This document shows, in pieces, positions 7,605-9,887 of a DNA stretch of 9,887 nt. Both the position numbers and the translations under genes were made by a program. The DNA is from Sulfurospirillum sp. UBA6810 (GTDB lineage: Bacteria; Campylobacterota; Campylobacteria; Campylobacterales; Sulfurospirillaceae), in assembly GCA_002469305.1 (NCBI GenBank), contig DKEY01000039.1, forward strand, positions 1 through 9,887. Reading direction: 5' to 3'. Numbering within the stretch: position 1 is the first letter of the stretch; every line of letters starts with the position of its first letter. The notes below the pieces were generated by a model, which was not told the DNA's origin, did not search any database, and saw only the letters and a program-made list of their open reading frames with translations.

Positions 7605-7647
7605 ATAACCAAAACTTATCCATCGTACTTCTAATACACCTTGTTAT

Positions 7648-7656
7648 ATTGTAGCA
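7648..7656 (-). promoter_or_regulatory. Probable extended -10 promoter of the chemoreceptor gene
   Basis: On the minus strand TGCTACAAT reads as an extended -10 (TGn + TACAAT). It lies about 58 bases upstream of the chemoreceptor ATG and predicts a leader of roughly 50 bases. No -35 is apparent, and no sigma-28 or sigma-54 pattern was seen. Confidence 0.5.
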
Positions 7657-7673
7657 CAAAACATGATTTTTGA

Positions 7674-7704
7674 CTTTTGGTTTATCTTATATTTAGCCCA
7701 AAAG
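7674..7704. repeat. CTTTTGG-N17-CCAAAAG inverted repeat (possible operator)
   Basis: A perfect 7-base inverted repeat (7674-7680 and 7698-7704) ends two bases before the predicted -10 of the efflux pump gene. A third CCAAAA half-site occurs at 7609-7614, next to the chemoreceptor ribosome site. The position suits a regulator binding over the -35 region of the pump gene. No regulator gene is adjacent, and a 7-base match in AT-rich sequence is only moderately unlikely. Confidence 0.3.
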
Positions 7705-7706
7705 CT

Positions 7707-7712
7707 TATAAT
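7707..7712 (+). promoter_or_regulatory. Probable -10 box of the MFS transporter gene
   Basis: A perfect TATAAT preceded by AGCT lies 28 bases upstream of the ATG at 7741 and would give a leader of about 22 bases. The stretch upstream is T-rich with no canonical -35. The ribosome site is weak (AAAAGATGAT just before the ATG). Confidence 0.55.
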
Positions 7713-7740
7713 GGCGAAAATAATACACAAAAGATGATAT

Positions 7741-8919
7741 ATGTCCACTCTTACAGAAAGAAAAATTGTCCTCACCCTAGCCTCACTCTCAGCGATAACA
7801 CCACTTGCGATAGATACTTATCTACCAGCTATACCCACTATAAGTAAAGATTTCCTCACAACCATCCCAAATATCGAGTTTAGCGTGAGCATATACTTTT
7901 TTGGTATGGCACTGGGGCAACTCTTTGGTGGACCTATCTCAGATGCATATGGTAGAAGGCCTATGATATTTGCAGGATTATTTTTATTTGGTATTTGTAG
8001 CTTGCTTTTGGCTTTTGTTACCCAGATAGAACTTTTTTGGCTTTTGCGTGCACTCCAAGCTTTTAGTGGAGGACTAGCGACTGTCAATGTTTCAGCAACG
8101 GTAAGAGACATGTTTAGTGGAAAAGAGAGTGCTAGGGTATTTTCTCTTATCAGTATGGTTATGCTTATGGCTCCACTTATCGCACCAAGTATAGGCTCAG
8201 TTATACTTGCATTTTTTGATTGGAATCTTATCTTTATCTTTATCTCGCTATATGCCTTTATCAGTCTGTTTCACTACTTAAAAACTTTTCCAAAAGTTAA
8301 AAAAGAGAAGACAAAAGCAACTCCTTTAAAAAACTATATAGAAGTTTTTAATCACAAACAAGCTTTGGTTTTTATCTTTGCTCAGGTTTTGTGTACGTCT
8401 GGAATGTACACATACATAACCTCTTCTTCTTTTATCTATATGGAATACTTCTCGATAAATTCAGGTTTATTTTCAATCCTATTTGGTGTGACTGTTCTCA
8501 TGATGATGGTTTTTGGAAGACTCAATGCATGGCTAGTAAAGACAAAAGAACCTATCTCTTTACTCAAATTTGGAATGTTATCTCAAACACTACTAGGCTT
8601 CATACTCTTTGTCTTTCATAACGATGCTGGGATTTACCTCATCTTTCCTCTTATCGGTCTTTACATCGGTATGCTTGGCTTTATCTTTTCAAATTCTGTT
8701 GCTCTAACACTGGAGTTTTTCCCTCATATCAGTGCCTCAGCAAATGCTATCATAGGGGTGTTACAGTATAGTATCGGTGCTCTTATGGGATTTGTTGCTA
8801 GTAGTTTACATGATGGCACACTTTTTCCTATCTTTAGTGTTATGGCTATCGTGAGTATCTGTGGTACTTCTTTGTTGTTTTTTGGAACGAAAAACTATAA
8901 ATCACCTCATCACCACTAG
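7741..8919 (+). CDS. MFS drug-efflux transporter, Bcr/CflA family
   Basis: This 392-residue inner-membrane proton antiporter belongs to the DHA1 branch of the major facilitator superfamily, most like the Bcr/CflA group that exports drugs, small dipeptides or sulfonamides. Hydrophobicity fits 12 membrane helices with a basic central loop about 183-197 (KTFPKVKKEKTKATP begins at 181). Group signatures visible are PLAIDTYLPAIPTI in TM1 (21-34), motif A GQLFGGPISDAYGRRP (59-74) with its D68 and R72-R73, motif B RALQAFSGG (103-111), the VRDMF loop (121-125), and an antiporter motif C-like APLIAPSIG (144-152). Length is typical for the family (about 390-400). The C-terminus ends in three histidines. 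The gene stands alone, divergent from the chemoreceptor, with its own probable promoter. The substrate cannot be predicted. Confidence 0.93.
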   Translation: MSTLTERKIVLTLASLSAITPLAIDTYLPAIPTISKDFLTTIPNIEFSVSIYFFGMALGQLFGGPISDAYGRRPMIFAGLFLFGICSLLLAFVTQIELFWLLRALQAFSGGLATVNVSATVRDMFSGKESARVFSLISMVMLMAPLIAPSIGSVILAFFDWNLIFIFISLYAFISLFHYLKTFPKVKKEKTKATPLKNYIEVFNHKQALVFIFAQVLCTSGMYTYITSSSFIYMEYFSINSGLFSILFGVTVLMMMVFGRLNAWLVKTKEPISLLKFGMLSQTLLGFILFVFHNDAGIYLIFPLIGLYIGMLGFIFSNSVALTLEFFPHISASANAIIGVLQYSIGALMGFVASSLHDGTLFPIFSVMAIVSICGTSLLFFGTKNYKSPHHH

Positions 8920-8934
8920 CAACTTTTAGATAAC

Positions 8935-8975
8935 TTTTTTTTGCTACGATAAAGTAAGGTTTTTGTTGTAAGGGG
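8935..8975 (+). promoter_or_regulatory. Probable promoter and ribosome site of the amidohydrolase-like gene
   Basis: A run of eight T (8935-8942) leads into TGCTACGAT (8942-8950), an extended -10 with TACGAT at 8945-8950. AAGGGG at 8970-8975 sits 5 bases before the ATG at 8981 and is a strong Shine-Dalgarno. The leader would be about 25 bases. The T-run is not preceded by a clear hairpin, so I read it as promoter and not as a terminator of the efflux pump gene. Confidence 0.55.
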
Positions 8976-8980
8976 TTTAT

Positions 8981-9784
8981 ATGCGCTTAGTACTTATCTT
9001 TGTGATAGCTTTTGATTTGTATGCTTCTTCCATGGTTACTTATATCACAGGGGATAGTCCTATCATCCTCAGTGCACCTCATGGAGGTCAAAAAGTCATA
9101 TCGGATATCCCACTAAGAGAAAATACAAACCTTCCATTGTTTAGAACTAAAGCTGATAAAAATACAGATATCATCACAAAAAGAGTTTTTCAGATACTCA
9201 AAGACTCTTACGCTATCTCTGCTCATGTAGTCATAGCAAACTTTAAACGCTCACAAATCGACGCAAACAGAAAACCCTCTCACGCATACGAAGTAGCTGA
9301 GGCAAAAAAATACTATGATGAGTTCCATCACTCTATAAAAAAAGCCCTTAAGCATGTAAAAGAAAGTTATAAAGAAGGACTTTTAGTAGAGATACATGGT
9401 CAAAGCTTTATCCCTGATGTCTTGTATCTAGGTACTCGCAATGGAGATGGTGTCTCAAAACTTTTAAAACGCTTTCCTGAGAATCCTCTTTATGAAACAA
9501 ATGGTATCCATACAACACTTTTGCATGAAGGGTACCAAATCATACCAGCAAACAGCCAAACAAAAGAAAAAAAATATAGTGGAGGCTACAATATCGACCA
9601 ATATGGTAGTCATAAAAAAGATGGTATAGATGCCTTACAAATTGAGATAGGACGGGACTTTAGGATAAAAGAAAATGAGCAAGAGCGTATAGCACAAGCT
9701 ATCGCCAAAGCTATTTCTTTACATGTAAGATTTTTTCTACCTGATGAAAAAACAGACTCTATTTTACAAAAAGGCACGAAGTAA
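8981..9784 (+). CDS. Predicted exported N-formylglutamate amidohydrolase-like protein
   Basis: This 267-residue protein belongs to the N-formylglutamate amidohydrolase (FGase/HutG-type) superfamily, metal-dependent hydrolases of amide bonds. Family features in order are SAPHGG (31-36, H34), NTD (61-63), the FKRSQIDANR block (88-97), a YYDEFHHSI helix (111-119), LLVEIHGQ (134-141, with E137 and H139) and a late LQIEIGRDFR (219-228, E222). The first 17 residues (R2, hydrophobic core 3-13, then YASS) look like a Sec signal peptide, so the mature enzyme is probably periplasmic, unlike the cytosolic enzyme of histidine breakdown. No hut genes are nearby, so the real substrate is uncertain; another formylated or peptide-like amide is possible. 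The start is fixed by AAGGGG at 8970. The last codons and the stop overlap the 3' end of rnpB on the other strand. Confidence 0.8.
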   Translation: MRLVLIFVIAFDLYASSMVTYITGDSPIILSAPHGGQKVISDIPLRENTNLPLFRTKADKNTDIITKRVFQILKDSYAISAHVVIANFKRSQIDANRKPSHAYEVAEAKKYYDEFHHSIKKALKHVKESYKEGLLVEIHGQSFIPDVLYLGTRNGDGVSKLLKRFPENPLYETNGIHTTLLHEGYQIIPANSQTKEKKYSGGYNIDQYGSHKKDGIDALQIEIGRDFRIKENEQERIAQAIAKAISLHVRFFLPDEKTDSILQKGTK

Positions 9785-9887
9785 GCCGAGTTCTGTCGTA
9801 GGGTGATTATTTATCTAATGTCTATCTTACGATAGACCTTTAGCGAATGGTATAAATATGAAGCAAAACCAATCCATTCTTGCTGCA
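9770..9887 (-). ncRNA. rnpB: RNase P RNA, 3' part (5' part beyond the window)
   Basis: This is the catalytic RNA that trims the 5' leader of tRNA precursors. On the minus strand the sequence contains AGATAAATAATCACCC followed by ACGACAGAACTCGGCTTA, which matches the near-universal 3' block of bacterial RNase P RNA (E. coli: AGATGAATGACTG, then ACGACAGAACCCGGCTTA). Upstream of it, GTCTATC-GTAA-GATAGAC (plus-strand 9820-9837) is a perfect hairpin with a GNRA tetraloop in the position of P18. At the window edge AGCAAGAATGGATTGG resembles the E. coli AGCAAGGCCAAATAGG region, and GAATGG can pair with CCATTC, as expected for the P15-P17 area. The 3' end is estimated: after CGGCTTAC comes CTTCGTGCC (9773-9781), probably the 3' strand of P1, then five T (9768-9772). 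The 5' partner strand is outside the window, so this end is uncertain by several bases. Confidence 0.88.

Noticed and set aside
7818..8111. 97-codon open frame on the minus strand
   Set aside because: It is antisense to conserved MFS helices and motif A and has no family resemblance; it is a shadow.
8920..8945. T-run after the MFS gene as an intrinsic terminator
   Set aside because: I found no stable GC-containing hairpin before the T-run, and the run leads directly into an extended -10 box, so a promoter is the better reading.
1..9887. CRISPR array, insertion sequence, tRNA or phage features
   Set aside because: I saw no regularly spaced repeats, transposase motifs, tRNA cloverleaf signals or integrase sites; the window looks like ordinary chromosomal backbone.

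Overview
The window is AT-rich and densely coded. Its promoters look like TGnTAnnAT -10 boxes behind T-rich stretches with no clear -35, and its Cache-domain chemosensory and c-di-GMP proteins are of a common kind. This points to a free-living member of the Campylobacterota (epsilonproteobacteria), for example the Sulfurimonas/Sulfurospirillum/Arcobacter range. That placement is inference from style. No marker gene in the window fixes the genus. I see no mobile element, CRISPR array, tRNA or prophage signal, and no gene-free stretch longer than 300 bases.

Layout. (1) 1-1402, plus strand: the 3' part of a Tas-like aldo/keto reductase, followed one base later by a small YchJ/UPF0225 SEC-C protein. 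(2) 1399-5025, minus strand: a large membrane-bound Cache-Cache-PAS-PAS-GGDEF-EAL protein, with a 112-residue unknown protein starting immediately after its stop codon. This pair converges on the ychJ-like gene with a 4-base overlap, and an imperfect hairpin spans the two stop codons. (3) 5115-5896, plus strand: an orphan class I SAM-dependent methyltransferase with its own intrinsic terminator. (4) 5899-7590, minus strand: a Cache-containing methyl-accepting chemotaxis protein. (5) 7741-8919, plus strand: a Bcr/CflA-type MFS efflux pump. (6) 8981-9784, plus strand: a predicted exported N-formylglutamate-amidohydrolase-like protein. (7) 9770-9887, minus strand: the 3' part of the RNase P RNA gene rnpB, whose 3' end runs into the last codons of the preceding gene.

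How the genes relate. The clearest theme is environmental sensing. The GGDEF-EAL protein and the chemoreceptor carry recognisably related periplasmic Cache domains (three copies in 3.6 kb), so related small molecules may feed both c-di-GMP turnover and chemotaxis. The other genes look like unlinked metabolic, transport and housekeeping functions. I found no convincing new multi-gene system. The points most worth a second look are the rnpB/CDS overlap, the translationally coupled small unknown protein, the repeated Cache module, and the operator-like repeats in the two divergent intergenic regions.
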